Assembly: GCA_018340375.1 (NCBI GenBank)
Contig: JAFFJZ010000029.1
Location: forward strand, 2,418,001 to 2,482,000
Direction of reading: 5' to 3'
DNA: 64,000 nt
Source: Gonatopus flavifemur
Taxonomy: Eukaryota; Arthropoda; Insecta; Hymenoptera; Dryinidae
Position 1 is the first letter of the stretch. Every line of letters begins with the position of its first letter. The notes under the pieces were generated by a model, which made no database searches, was not told the DNA's origin, and worked only from the letters and a program-made list of their open reading frames with translations. Of this stretch, positions 1 through 11,122 are shown piece after piece. The position numbers were made by a program, and so were the translations under genes.

Positions 1-1767
1 TTGAGTCACGTCCTACGGTTCATCAAGTACACTCGATCCCCTTCAGATGCTCTAGCTCAAAAGGATTCCCTGCGTCATACCGATGTGATGTGCCAACCAA
101 AAACTTGACCCCCTCATTCTCTTCTGATTATATTAAACCTTTTACCCATAAGCAAGATGAGGGTTCGAATTCATTCAGAGGATACTGTCAATGAATTTAA
201 TACAAAAATTATCAAAACATATTCACAACATAGGTCTCAAAATCATAGAAATTACTTCCAATAATGAACATGAATTCGAAGGCTTCTCTCGTTATATGGG
301 ATATCGCTGCTATCCATTTATTCATCAGATTCACCAAAGTTAATACAGATAATCTATACTTGGATAATTCGGACATGGAAGGCCTGATAGAGAACTCGCA
401 AGGTCAAAATATCAACGATTTCTCCCAATGGTTTTCTCGGGAGAAAGCGATAACATGTAATTCGGGAGAACACTTGAGAGGGTGGGATAGAGACGAAATA
501 TTGGAAACATAGAACAACTCCTCTGCATTTATCCGAAGCGAAAATGAAAGTGCGCATACATGCGAGGAAAGATAAACGAATTCACCTAAGATTCTCTATC
601 ATTGGACCTCCTGTTGTCATTATTTTTAAACTCATTCAACTTTTTGTCAAATAATCATCATAACATATCGATATGCGGAGAATTTGCTGACATTCTTCTG
701 TTCATATGAAGACTAGGTCACTTGCAACATTTCGATGTGCGAAGAATTTGCTGAAACTGCATCGAGCTGAGTCCAAGGTGGCCCGCGCACCTTCCATCCA
801 TCCCCTTCCCAATTCATTACTTCTCTCTGACACACATTCATTGATTATGGAGCATGGTAACTAAAGCAAATTCGAAATCGGCAAAAATTCAATCGCGTGA
901 TTCCCCACTCCCAACGGCAAAAAGACATCATTCGCTCTTTTAAATAAGAGCGATCCTGATGGAAATTCAGAGTATACTTCCGGGATCTATCTGGGACACG
1001 CCTTGCGAAAGCAGGCTCGATAACACGCGGATTTACCAAGTTAAACGAGACAAAGTTCTCGGTTTGCACCGTGATCGAACTCGCGCAAGTTCCACGTGCT
1101 GGTAACAATTTTTGACGGAATACCTATTCCGCCAAACCCGTTTGTACCGCTCTCACTCTCTTATTCAAATCTTCGCACTCGGACTTTCCCAGTTGATTTT
1201 TGAGTCAGAGTATTACTAACTTCAGTGCATCCGAACCGTATCCAAACTCCTGATCCAGTTGCCACCATCTACAAGATCTTGGACGCTCACTTTGGATCCA
1301 GCTCGCCGCCAGATATTCAAAGGTCAGCTTGAACGGAAGTAGGTTCGTAAATTATTCCCATATATACACACACATACACATACACATACTTTCCCCCATC
1401 AGAAACTATCTTGATGTCACTGTTAAAAATCTTGTAATTAAAAAGTCATTGTATCTGTTATTCCATTCTATTCGAATCGTTTTATTGTAATATCTTTCAT
1501 TCATTCCCTCTCTCTCTTTCTCTTTCCAAGAGGAATAAATAATTATGCGAATAACACTCGCCTCAGAAACTAAAGATCAATCTATCAGTTCATTTCTCTA
1601 CCCTTCCATCATTAAAAAGAAATCATTGAACATATCTACGGGTGCCGCCCTGGAATTCGGAGTTCCTCGGCAAGCTTAGAACGTGAGCAGACCCACACAT
1701 TCGATTCGGTCGATTCATCGTCCCAGTTGATAGAACCTAAATATTCACAAATTGCACTGTAATTCGC
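1..1767. other. No recognisable gene; short simple repeat
   Basis: I see no coding region with family resemblance in this stretch. The open frames are short and lack motifs. A small (CA/TACA)-rich run lies near 1365-1390 and a CT-rich run near 1505-1530. The 1440-1740 part is A/T-rich and could be remains of an LTR or UTR, but nothing proves that. Confidence 0.5.
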
Positions 1768-2535
1768 CTAATTGAAATTATATTTGATGATTTTATTGAG
1801 GACCAGTAAAACACTTTCACGTAGGTTGAGCTTAGATACAAGAGAAGAATGAAAGTTGTCACACGCGAGAAAAGGATCCAGAGCAATATTGACATCAATA
1901 CGATCGTTATCAGAAAAAATAAGATCTCGTATGTTACCATGAGAATTTCTGAAAGTATTAGGTTGAAACAAATTCAATTCATTGAAATATTCGAGAACAT
2001 ATTGCGCAGAAGTCATTTCATTGAGAGTCGAACCAGGTAACGCTGAGAAAGATAATTTGGGATCAATATTGCTCCAGGAAATATGAGGTAAATTGTAATC
2101 CCCGTATAAGTATAAGGAGTTGAAGTTCTCCTTGAGGAGGATTTCGCCAACGCTTTTACAATGGTCCAAGTATATTGAAGAATCCGAAGAAGGTGGAATG
2201 TAGACAGTCCCAAACAACAACGACAAAGAACCAAAATAAACTTTGACGTAAAGATGTTCAACTTTGGAATAGGAAGATGAGACGACACAGCTCCTATGGG
2301 TATCCTTAACGGCAATTAAGACACCACCTCCCCGTGAAAATTGACTGGTGAGTCCATTTCTATCCATACGATAAACTGCATAGCCATGCAAACCAATTTC
2401 AGAAGATAGAATATCCTCGCGCAGCCAGGTTTCAGATAAGATAATAATATCATAACATGGATCTGATATAGCAACAGAGCAATGAAGTTGATCAAGTTTA
2501 GTTCTCAAGCCACGAACATTCTGATGATACACCAA
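1768..2535 (-). pseudogene. Non-LTR retrotransposon ORF2, endonuclease domain only
   Basis: This is an apurinic-like endonuclease domain of a Jockey/CR1-type non-LTR retrotransposon, the enzyme that nicks target DNA to prime reverse transcription. Visible motifs in order are NVRGLRTKLDQL near residue 7, the catalytic-type ILSETWL near 32, a glycine-rich SRGGGVLIAV near 67, and LYLYGDYNLP near 142 (usually GDFN). The terminal SDH motif is altered to CDNFH near 225. The frame stops about 30 residues later, and no reverse transcriptase follows. It lies just downstream of ORF1 on the same strand with an overlap/gap of a few bases, as in complete elements. Loss of the 3' half is unusual, because most such copies lose the 5' half. 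Clade assignment (CR1 or Jockey) is an inference. Confidence 0.85.
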
Positions 2536-2543
2536 ATGGTCGA

Positions 2544-3362
2544 TTAAGCGGTTTTTCTTTGGTGAGCAGGAACTATCCTAGGTATCCCATTGAAATAGCG
2601 AATAGTCCTTGGAGGGTCATTCAGATTTTTCAACTCTTCACGTAAGTTCGACAGATGATTCCGTTGCTTCAAGGGACGATCTTGCGATATTCCAATTGAA
2701 CCATTGTACAACAATTTGTTACGAAGAATCTCAATGGGTATGTTCCGTGATGCAAATGTGACACAGATCGGACGAGTTTTAGAAGCATCCTTCTTTTTAC
2801 CGATACAACGAATCTGCACATTGTCGTAAGTATCAGGTCTGATTTTTTGAAGAAGATTAGTAACTATAACATGATCAGGAGACCCATCCCTCGGAGATTC
2901 TTCAACGTTGAAGAGTAGAATGTTACATGCTCTTCGATGTCGTTCATTCAGCTCATCTATCAAATCTTCCTCATTGTAGAAACCTTGTGAAGAAGAAGGG
3001 GCAGACGATTCCAAGGTGGATAATCCCGTGGATAATTCCGCCACAGTGTTGGATAAAGAATTTAATTTGATCCCAAACGCGTTGAGCTGGTTGCTGAGTT
3101 TCGAACAAGCAGAATCAACGATGCTCTGAATTTCCGATAAAAAACCTGACTGATCCAACACGCCATCAAATTTTTCCACAAGATCAACAGAAGTATCAGG
3201 AGACGGAAGAGGCCCCTCGTAGTCAATCAGTACTCCATTATGCCATGGATGGTGACTTCTCGCTAAACACGACGAACCAGGATGAGATATAACACTGCAT
3301 GAAGCACAAGATACCGGTTCATCCACAACTCTGGAACATCCTTTACACACTTTTTTAGGCAT
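2544..3362 (-). CDS. Non-LTR retrotransposon ORF1 (PHD-like finger, coiled coil, RNA-binding region)
   Basis: ORF1-type nucleic-acid-binding protein of the element whose endonuclease lies immediately downstream. I place the start at the methionine before PKKVCKGC (position 3362). A longer frame reaches 3464 but adds sequence without family features. Near the N-terminus a Cys/His cluster (CKGC, CASC, later H and C) resembles the PHD-like finger of many insect ORF1 proteins. It is followed by a Leu/Ser-rich stretch compatible with a coiled coil around residues 80-130. Then comes a conserved-looking region beginning ERHRRACNILLFNVEES, as in RRM-like ORF1 domains. The frame is intact, so the element may be fairly young, although its ORF2 is cut short. 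Confidence 0.75.
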   Translation of the reverse strand: MPKKVCKGCSRVVDEPVSCASCSVISHPGSSCLARSHHPWHNGVLIDYEGPLPSPDTSVDLVEKFDGVLDQSGFLSEIQSIVDSACSKLSNQLNAFGIKLNSLSNTVAELSTGLSTLESSAPSSSQGFYNEEDLIDELNERHRRACNILLFNVEESPRDGSPDHVIVTNLLQKIRPDTYDNVQIRCIGKKKDASKTRPICVTFASRNIPIEILRNKLLYNGSIGISQDRPLKQRNHLSNLREELKNLNDPPRTIRYFNGIPRIVPAHQRKTA

Positions 3363-3462
3363 TCTGAGTTTTATATGATTCATATGATAATACAAAAAAT
3401 TTTGAATTCCAATAAACGGCAAGTATGAGACCCACTGTACCGAGGTAAACACACACGCACAC

Positions 3463-3794
3463 ACGAAGAGTGTCTTATCATACGTGAGTACACGAGATGT
3501 GTATAAGTATCAACAAATAGGATAGACCTCGTGGAAACAATATGTAACGACGAGTGAATAAACCAATGTATTAGGAATAGATTCACTAAAAATCGCGTGT
3601 CAAAACCCAGTCGTTCGGAGAAATTTACACAATACGCCTACTAATAGAACAATCAACGATATAACAAAGAATAAGAATTAAGTGTGCACGATAAATCATT
3701 ACGAAATTTTGTAGAGAGCGAAACATGTTACGTTGTCACAACTATACTGCCTAACAGTTATAGAAAGAATTGAATCGAAACAGTTTCGCTGAAC
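3463..3794. other. No recognisable feature
   Basis: AT-rich sequence upstream of the non-LTR ORF1 and of the family-1 remnant. It may hold the 5' UTR of the non-LTR element, since upstream in-frame ATGs exist, but no promoter motif is convincing. Confidence 0.4.
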
Positions 3795-4482
3795 ATTGAG
3801 AGAGGAACATTATTCTATCATAAAAGAGCCTGGTCCTGTTTATTTATGTCACCCAAATCCCGGGTCTGCTGAAGACATTGCAGCTATCATTTCATCATAA
3901 CTTACTGAAGACGGCATTCCACTAGAATATCTAGATATCGTTGGCTGTAATGATACAAATACCAATACTGGGTGGGAAAGTCGTGTTATTAGACGACTTG
4001 AAGTGTATCTTGGACGACCATTACAATGAGCTGTTTGTTTACTACATTTTATTGGGGAACCTTTCTGCCATCTCTTTCAATATCTGGATGGGGAAACAAC
4101 TGACCCAAAATCATTTCGTGGATTCATTGGGAAAAGTCTCAAGGGTTGTGAGGAACTCCCAGTAGTAGATTTCCAACCGATTGATTGTGACATACCAGTA
4201 GTTGACAGGAAACTGTTGAGCAAAGACCAAAGATATTTTTTCAACATAAGTCAAGCAGTTAAAGATAGCAACGTTCCGAATGAGTTATTAAATCGTGACC
4301 CTGGCCCGGTCTCACACGCCAGGTGGCTCACTCGTGCTAATAGAGTCCTTCGACTATATGTAAGTGTAAAAAATCCCTCAGAAGCTTCAAAAGATATTGT
4401 GACATCCATTTTGAAATCTTATATGCCTCTCTGGTTTCAAATGAAGTGCAGAAAGTACATTACGGAAGGATCTATCCATGTA

Positions 4483-5776
4483 CGAGAGTGGATTGATAAG
4501 TTTCCGGCCTGACCAAGAAAAACAACGTTTTTAAGAATTTTTTTTTTTTCATTTCTCAACATAATCTTCTCCAAGGCTGATACATTTCTCATAGCGGTGT
4601 TCTAGTCTAGTAATGCCATCTCTATAGACTGATTCGTCAAGCTCCTCAAAATACCCATTTACAGCTTCGATTACTTCTTCATTGTCCGCAAATCTCTTAC
4701 CGCCAAGCCATTTTTTGAGGTTAGGAAACAGATAATAGTCACTCGGGGCTAGGTCTGGAAAGTAGGGAGGGTGCGGCAATAATTCAAACTTCAGATCGTT
4801 GATTTTAGCCATCGCAACGATTGACGTGTGCGCTGGTGCGTTATCGTGATGAAACAAGATTTTTTTCTTCGCCAGATGAGGTCGTTTAATCTTCACTTCG
4901 TGGCTCAAACGTTGCAATAAGTCTGCGTAGTATTGACCAGTGATAGTTTCACCCTTTTCAAGGTAATCAATGTATATAATACCTCTTGCATCCCAAAAAA
5001 CAGTAGCCATAACCTTGTTCGCCGAAAAAATTGTTTTTGCCTTCTTTGGAGTTGGTTCCCCTGGTCCAATCCACTGTTTAAACTGTTCTTTGGTTTCAGG
5101 AGTGTAGTGGTGGACCCAAGTTTCGTCAACGGTTACGAATCGACGCAAAAATTCGCTTGGATTACGCTTATACAACGCCAAATCGGCGGTAGAAATGTTC
5201 TTTCAAATCAATTTTTGGTCGACTGTTAGCAAACGCGGCACCCATCTTGCACAGAGCTTTTCCATATACAAATGTTGGTGCAAAATATTTTGTACACGTT
5301 CATATGACATCTTACAGGTCTCAGCTATCTCACGAACTTTTAATCTGCGATCTTTCAGCACTATTTGATGGATTTTTTCGATCATATCTGGAGTTGTGAC
5401 CTCAATGGGGCGTCCTGAGCGAGGCTCATCAGAGGTGCTCACACGACCCTTTTTAAACTCGGAAACCCACTGCTTAACGGTTGAATATGATGGGGAGGAT
5501 GTCCCCAGTGTTGAGTCCATCTCTCCTTTAATTTCCTTCGGCGTTAACCCCTTCAAATAAAAGTATTTGATGACAGCACGATTTTCCAGCTTTTCCATTT
5601 TTACGAAAAACACAGAGGCGTCTTGGTCAGCGTGCTCTCAAAACTAAACTAACATGGCGATCGGACTGAAACTATAGCTACAAGCTATCTAAGGATGGTA
5701 CTATAGAACGCCACCTCAAGGTAGGCCTAGTGGCGCCATCTCTTGGTCAGGCCGGAAACTTATCAATCCACCCTCG
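4483..5776 (-). mobile_element. Full-length mariner element (DD34D), TA target duplication
   Basis: Both ends are visible as inverted repeats of about 35 bp sharing GTGGATTGATAAGTTTCC and then GGCCTGACCAAGA, with one or two mismatches. TA flanks each side (4481-4482 and 5777-5778), and the interrupted family-1 reading frame continues across, so the 1294-bp length is well fixed. The single transposase gene is on the minus strand. Confidence 0.93.
4549..5598 (-). pseudogene. Mariner transposase with one in-frame stop
   Basis: Cut-and-paste transposase that would bind the element's inverted repeats and integrate at TA. The N-terminus [20 protein letters not shown] begins the paired helix-turn-helix region. 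The catalytic aspartates lie in TVDETWVHHY, HHDNAPAHTS and PDLAPSDYYLF, with 34 residues between the second and third (DD34D). Length is about 349 codons, normal for mariner. The frame is open from end to end except for a single TGA at 5203-5205 (after VDQKLI), most simply a CGA arginine codon changed to TGA. A second start, 15 bases upstream at 5613, is possible. The subfamily is not certain. Confidence 0.9.
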
Positions 5777-6540
5777 TATACAAAGCAATTGAAACATCTC
5801 GATACTCATCAGATGATCTGAAAACAGTAATGTTTCCTGTAATCGAACGAAACTCGTTTTTTGCCCAACCTGAAAATTGACCGTTGGCTATAATCTTCGA
5901 TGACAGAAGAAATGTAACAGAGCTCGGATAGCAATTTAACTTTGCCACAATGTTGTCAGGCAGGCTTGTGACAAGGTTGATATAAGCCTCCTAGTTGCCA
6001 CACGGCGAGGGTACAAGCTTACGAAACCCTTGCAGCAGGGCTGTAGCAACCTTAAACTGACAAGATTGTCAATAACAAGCCAAAAACGATCGAATGACAA
6101 GTGTGACAGGGTTATGACAAGCCTACATGTTATCTGGGAGTTAGGATTGAGCAAAGTGTCGAAGGCCAGACACTGTGTTTGGAAAGGTGAAAATATCAGA
6201 AACTTTATCAATCCTACTTTGAATTTGAATGCTTTAGATTATTCAAAAATGATAGATTGGAACCTGACATAATTATCATCTCCCCCCCTCCTTCGGAGAG
6301 TTACAAATGATGGAATTCACTCCGTTTTAAATTCAGGTAATATACCAAACTGGAAACTAAAAAACTTTCCCTGTCATACGCGAGTCGTCGAGCGGTGCGT
6401 TAAATTAGTGACGAAAGCTTCGCTCAAAGTATGCGGGTTCAAATCGAAAAATGGATTTATCATAACCTCATTAGAATCTAGATCTATAATGCCTGATTTC
6501 ACGAAGAAGTCTGATTATAAGTTGGTTCCAACGAGCAGAT

Positions 6541-6818
6541 CTTGGAAAATGATTGAAAAATGATAATGATAGCGTTAATGAGTACTAAGATGAGAAGAGA
6601 AAATATATATATGTAAGTTGAAGATCGGATAGAGGGAATGGTGTGGGGAAAACTCAAAGTGTAGCCACCTTCTTGTAGTGAGTTCCACATATTTGCAACT
6701 TCGGACTCAGTGCTGGCCAAATCTGATCTCCTTTCGAATTTACTGAAAACACCGAGAGACGGTTCTTCATCATGGATTTGAGGAGATTTGGCGCGATCGG
6801 GAAATATGTTCTTGATCA
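6541..6818. other. No recognisable feature
   Basis: Sequence between the family-1 remnant and the palindromic element. I see only short frames without motifs. Confidence 0.4.
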
Positions 6819-7310
6819 TTTCAAGTGATACAGTCAAATATCTCGGAAACTAGTGGAGATGGGAAGAAATGTTTCCAATAAAAAGTTCGGAGTTCCAGGG
6901 GGAAAGTATGGTGCTGACCTTGAAAACTTTCTCAGAGGTCATTTTGAAAGTCATTTAGGGGTCAAGATGGTTTTTTTGAACCGGACCCCTATTTTTTTAC
7001 TATGGCATGTGGAAGCTGGTTTCAAACTCATTACGAAACACTGGTCATGGACCCCTTTTCACCTATTGGGGTGCAACTGGGGCTACCGAGAGTGTAAGTG
7101 CGTGGATAGGCGTGATAATTCTCATAGAGAGACAAAGATTAGCGATGACCTCAATTTTCCTGTGAATTATCTGAAAACTGGGAGGATGTTTGTGTCTGTT
7201 CGAATGCGCATCTCAATCAACGTTATGTGGTATGGTAAATACTTCCAATGTTCCGAGCCAGCCCTTCAACAATTTTTGAGAGTCGATACTCATTCATAAC
7301 CCTGATTGAA

Positions 7311-7618
7311 TTGGATGGAATAATTCAACGGATTTCAAATGCAATAGTGAATCGTGATAAACCGAACAAATAACTGCCACTAATGATAAGCAGGAATTCG
7401 ATGTTCCCGTTTTTTTATGTTTAAAGTTTTCTTCACAATGAAATCAACTCTAATCTCCATTGTAATCAGTCACAATCTTCGGAAGACAGCGAAGAAGGAA
7501 AATCCATAAATGAATGGAAACATCGAATCTCTGCTTATCATGAGTGACAGTTATGTATTCGGTTTATTACGATTCACTATTGCATTTGAAATCCTTTGAA
7601 TCATTTCATGCAATCGGA
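7311..7618. repeat. Inner palindrome (foldback MITE-like)
   Basis: GATTTCAAATGCAATAGTGA near 7328 is matched in reverse complement near 7580-7600, and the two arms stay alignable for about 100 bases, with blocks such as AATGATAAGCAG and GATTCGATGTTTCC. It sits inside the larger palindrome. No coding potential is seen. Confidence 0.65.
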
Positions 7619-7659
7619 GTTCAACAAGGGTTCAATCAAGAATCAAACATTCTTGTGCT

Positions 7660-7878
7660 ACTTGGGTAATTTATGGATTCTTGGCGTTTGTCTGACCCGA
7701 ATCAAAATATTTACGTGAACGAACCTTTGAAAGTCCCATAATTTCTTGGACTTTCATGAAGAAGTATGGTACCTTCTCCATTAAAGTCCCAGCCATTATG
7801 GTACTTTTAGAGATATATTCACGGAAATATTTTGACTCGGGTTAGACCAACGCCGAAGATCCATAAATCATTGTATTT
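7660..7878. repeat. Second inner palindrome
   Basis: TTTATGGATTCTTGGCGTTTG near 7670 pairs with CGCCGAAGATCCATAAAT near 7850-7868. TGACCCGAATCAAAATATTT pairs with AAATATTTTGACTCGGGTTA. The centre is around 7775. It is a separate hairpin beside the first one. Confidence 0.6.
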
Positions 7879-8749
7879 TTCAAGATACCTTCTCCTCCGT
7901 GTATTCACCATACCACATAACGTTGATTGAAAAGCGCATTCGAACAGACACAAAAATCCTTTGGGTTTCCAGATAATCCACCGGAGGATTAGGGTGATCG
8001 CTAATCTTTGTCTCACTACTGGAATCATCACGCCTATCTACGCAGTCAAGCTCTCGGTAGCCCTAGGTCACCGCACGGTCATCAATGACTTTGACGGTCC
8101 ATAACTTGCACCCCAATGGACGGAAGGGGGTCCATGACCAGTGTTTCGAAAAGGGTTTGAAACCAGCTTCCAAATGCCATAGTAAAAAAATGGGGGTCCG
8201 GTTTGAAAAAACCATCTTGACCTCCAAATGACCTTCAAAATGAGCTCTGAGGAAATTTTCAAGGTCAGCACCTTCAAAATGACCTCTGAGGAAATTCTCA
8301 AGGTCAGCACCATACTTCCTTCTTGAAACCCTAGACTTTTTATTCGTAACATTTTTCTCCATCCCTACTAGTTTGGGGGATATTTGACTATATCACTCAA
8401 AATAGTCCACCCTGTATATAGGAATATTCTTTCTCTTCGTTCAGCACTAGCAGTCCCAAAGTTCCTAAACTATAGCGTTGGAAATCAAAACGGGCGGCAA
8501 ATTTTCGAAAATTATAAAAGAATTATGAAATGTACCATTTTCTTGAATCTTCGGACGTTGTGCGGATTCGGAAGATATTATCCGATCTGGATACCTTTTT
8601 TTGTTCTAAATGTATCCACCAATCGCAAGTTCCCCGCACTATACCGACTTGGGAATATCAAAGTGAATTTCTTCGCATCACCCTAGCCCACATGAGAGTC
8701 ACATATGACGAAGGATATTGGACTTCTTATCGTTCTGGATTTTTCCGCT

Positions 8750-9080
8750 AATATATTTTCAATAGAATATTCTGTCGCTCATCAGTCCCGATCCATTGGG
8801 AGCCTTATCAGCCACAAAGTCCAAGAATATAGTGGGAAATTTCTTCACAGACCCAGAAAGCCCGGGTTGGAGTGACCCGTGACCTACGATTCTCGATTTC
8901 CAATGATTATCGATTGTGTCGCTCGGTGATTGTTCATGGGATATTTTGTCGCTCAGGCAGTCCGATTCAATGGAAGCCTTATCAACTACAAAATCCAGAA
9001 ATATGGTGAGAAATTGGATTACAGACCCAGATTGCCCACGTTGAAGTGACCCCGTACAACAGCCAAATACTGGCGCCAAA
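8750..9080. repeat. Two-copy tandem repeat, unit about 185 bp
   Basis: A block with GAATATTCTGTCGCTCATCAG, a GGAAGCCTTATCA-type stretch, ACAAA(G/A)TCCA(G/A)AAATAT and CAGACCCAGA near 8765-8870 recurs with about 80% similarity near 8935-9050. The function is unknown. Confidence 0.55.
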
Positions 9081-9229
9081 AAGCTGGCGAAAACTATGAG
9101 GAGTTCTCAAATGTGCTTGAAACTTGGTAGTTGGGAATTTATCAGTCCGCTGATTACGAATCCTATGTCGGAATCCTGGAATTCAGAATGGTGGACTAAG
9201 GACCTACAATCCAATGGATTCTCTCCAAA

Positions 9230-9610
9230 CTGGGCAACTGCTCAAAGTTTGTGAATTTCTCATTATTCCGGAATTTTCAAGTATTATAGATGATAATTCC
9301 CTTAAAGCCCATAACCCACATTTATTCTCCATCAAGCCCCTCAGAGAGGTTCAAATTCACCCAAGAATAACACTTGGGAACTCCCAGATTGGTCAGACAA
9401 TATTAACACGAGCCCTCCGGAGCTTAAAGTTTGGAGATTCTCCATTATTTTGCCGTCCTCAAATATTATAGATGATGACTCCCTGAATACGCATAACCCA
9501 AATTTTTTTTGCCTCAGGCCCTCCGTGGAGGTTCGAATTGACCTAAAAACACTACCACTTGTAAAATCCCAGGTCGATCAGGCAATATTAACACGTGACC
9601 TCGTGTATTT
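9230..9610. repeat. Diverged tandem repeat, unit about 190 bp, forward copies
   Basis: The block AAxTATTATAGATGATxxxTCCC occurs near 9280 and again near 9465. Each is followed by a GCxCATAACCCA(C/A)AT block, a GAGGTTC(A/G)AATT block and CAATATTAACACG. The same unit is found inverted at about 10370-10720. Confidence 0.6.
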
Positions 9611-10369
9611 GTTAGGTACTCCACAATGTACTCACAATATAATCCACAATCATCATCAAAAATCCCATGGGACAATGATTTTCATGTACTTTTATGCGAA
9701 AATTGCGGATCTTCTTTACAGTGTGGGATTAAAAGGTATTCACATTGTGGAGTGATTAATATATACACAGATAGGGAATTTCCCATGAATATTCGGAAAA
9801 ATCCTAGAAATTAACATAAAAAATCTCATAGAAACAATGATTTTCATGTACTTTTATGCGAAAACTCTGAATATGTTTCACGGTGTAGAATTAAAAGGTA
9901 TTCACATGGGATGATTTCAATCGTTAAATATACCAAAATTGTATTCATACGTCTGATTGTCAATTCCTTCCAATGGAATATTTTTCACAGGGAAGATGGT
10001 TCAAAAAATGCTGAAGGAATTTTTGCATTTGCAGAAATGAATTTAGGAAAAAGTAGCCAGCCTCGAGGAGACTATCGGAAACTTTTAGAGTGACCAGCAA
10101 TTTTCCTTGACTATATTCCACCTCGTGAAACATCTTTTCGCACTCCGGAAACTATGCATCATGTGAGGTGGATGTCGAAAGCACTTTATTTCACCAAAAT
10201 TTTGTCATTTCTAGAATGTCGATTGAGAATCAAAGAACAAAATGTGATGTCTAGTATCGGTCTGTTCATTATGAGTACGTATGTTGAAACATGATGTATA
10301 ACTCTGGTGTGCACAATCATGAGGCCGAGCTGGAGCGAGGCTTGGCTCCATGCTTATACATACCGGGGA

Positions 10370-10720
10370 ATCATCCCCCAACACATTTAGAAACTCCAAA
10401 CAGATGAAAAATTTCGGAACTTCGTGACACGCCTCCGGGGACACGTGTTAATATTATCTGATCGATCTGGGAGTTTTCAAGTGTCGTTCTTGAGTGAATG
10501 TGAACCTCTTTAGGGGGCCTGATGGAAAATAAATGTGAGTTATGCGCTTTGAGGGGGTTATCATCTATAATACTTAAAAATTCCAAAATAATGAAAAATT
10601 CACAAATTTTGAGCCTCGGAGGGAACATGTTAATGTGGTCTGATCCACCTGGAGGCTTTCAGGTGTCATTTTGGAGTGAATAGTAACCCTTTTGAGGGCG
10701 CTAGGACAAGACAAATCCGG
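10370..10720. repeat. Inverted copies of the 190-bp tandem repeat
   Basis: Reverse-complement matches to 9230-9610 are clear: CGTGTTAATATTATCTGATC near 10445, ATCATCTATAATACTTAAAAATT near 10560, and a second CATGTTAATGTGGTCTGATC near 10625. The period is about 185-190 bp. Forward and inverted arrays are separated by about 760 bp without a recognisable gene. Confidence 0.6.
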
Positions 10721-11110
10721 CTCACGCGCACTTGGGATTCAAAATGGCGGATCGAAAACCTCTTTGATTGCGATGAAAATTGGTACTTGGGGGTTTTGAG
10801 AGTTGCTGATTACGAATTTGAAGTCCATTTCCCGGAATTCAGAATGCCGGATCCGATATGGCGATCATGGAATTGGAAACCTTCGATTACGATGATAATT
10901 GATACGCGGGGGTTTTGAGAGTTGCTGATTACCAATCTGAAATCAATTTCTCGAAACTGAATATAGTAGACCCCATATGGCGGTCGTGAAATTGGGAATA
11001 TTATTGACTGCAATGGTAAACAGCACATTACAGTACAGTGAAATGGAAGACGCAAGATTTTGGTGAGAATAGTAGTCCAATGGATAAAAGATACGAAATG
11101 AAGAAAGGTA
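10721..11110. repeat. Short tandem duplications (about 115 bp)
   Basis: The phrase GGGGGTTTTGAGAGTTGCTGATTAC occurs near 10790 and near 10908, with CGATTACGATGATAATTG-like sequence before each. This indicates a local duplication of roughly 115 bp. I see no gene. Confidence 0.5.
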
Positions 11111-11122
11111 CTACGTGAAATC

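Larger units (their letters stand above)
3795..6540 (+). pseudogene. Family-1 uncharacterised multicopy gene, broken copy
   Basis: A degraded paralogue of the gene at 50398-52757. Collinear blocks are visible: EEHYSIIKEPG near 3805; DIVGCNDTNTNTGW near 3940; LLHF and QYLDGETTDPKSFRGFIGK near 4050-4140; LLNRDPGPVSHARWLTRANR near 4280-4340. The frame runs to about 4480 and resumes after a mariner at 5779 (KAIETSRYSSD). It is lost again in a ~220-bp foreign stretch near 5930-6150, then resumes with INPTLNLNALDYSKMIDWN near 6205. It ends with FPCHTRVVERCVKLV near 6375 and a last match near 6535. In-frame stops occur near 3897 and 4027. The mariner and the second insertion prove that it is dead. 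Function is unknown; it is likely encoded by a mobile element, by analogy with the TIR-flanked copy at 49.8-53.7 kb. Confidence 0.8.
6819..8415. mobile_element. Foldback (long inverted-repeat) element with nested palindromes
   Basis: The left arm (about 6825-7250) is an imperfect reverse complement of the right arm (about 7900-8392). Both carry the ATGGTTTTTTxGAACCGGAC-like block, a CAAACTCATTACGAAACACTGG-like block and the CAATCAACGTTATG block. The right end terminates in CCACCCTGTATA, as in TA-inserting Tc1/mariner-type elements; the matching outermost bases of the left end appear lost. Open frames inside the arms are by-products of the repeats. The right arm contains a short direct duplication (AAATGACCTTCAAAATGAGCTC-like, near 8225-8300). 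Confidence 0.7.

Noticed and set aside
6853..8362. Open frames of 94-148 codons in the palindromic element
   Set aside because: They occur in both arms in mirrored form, have no motifs, and are explained by the inverted repeat.
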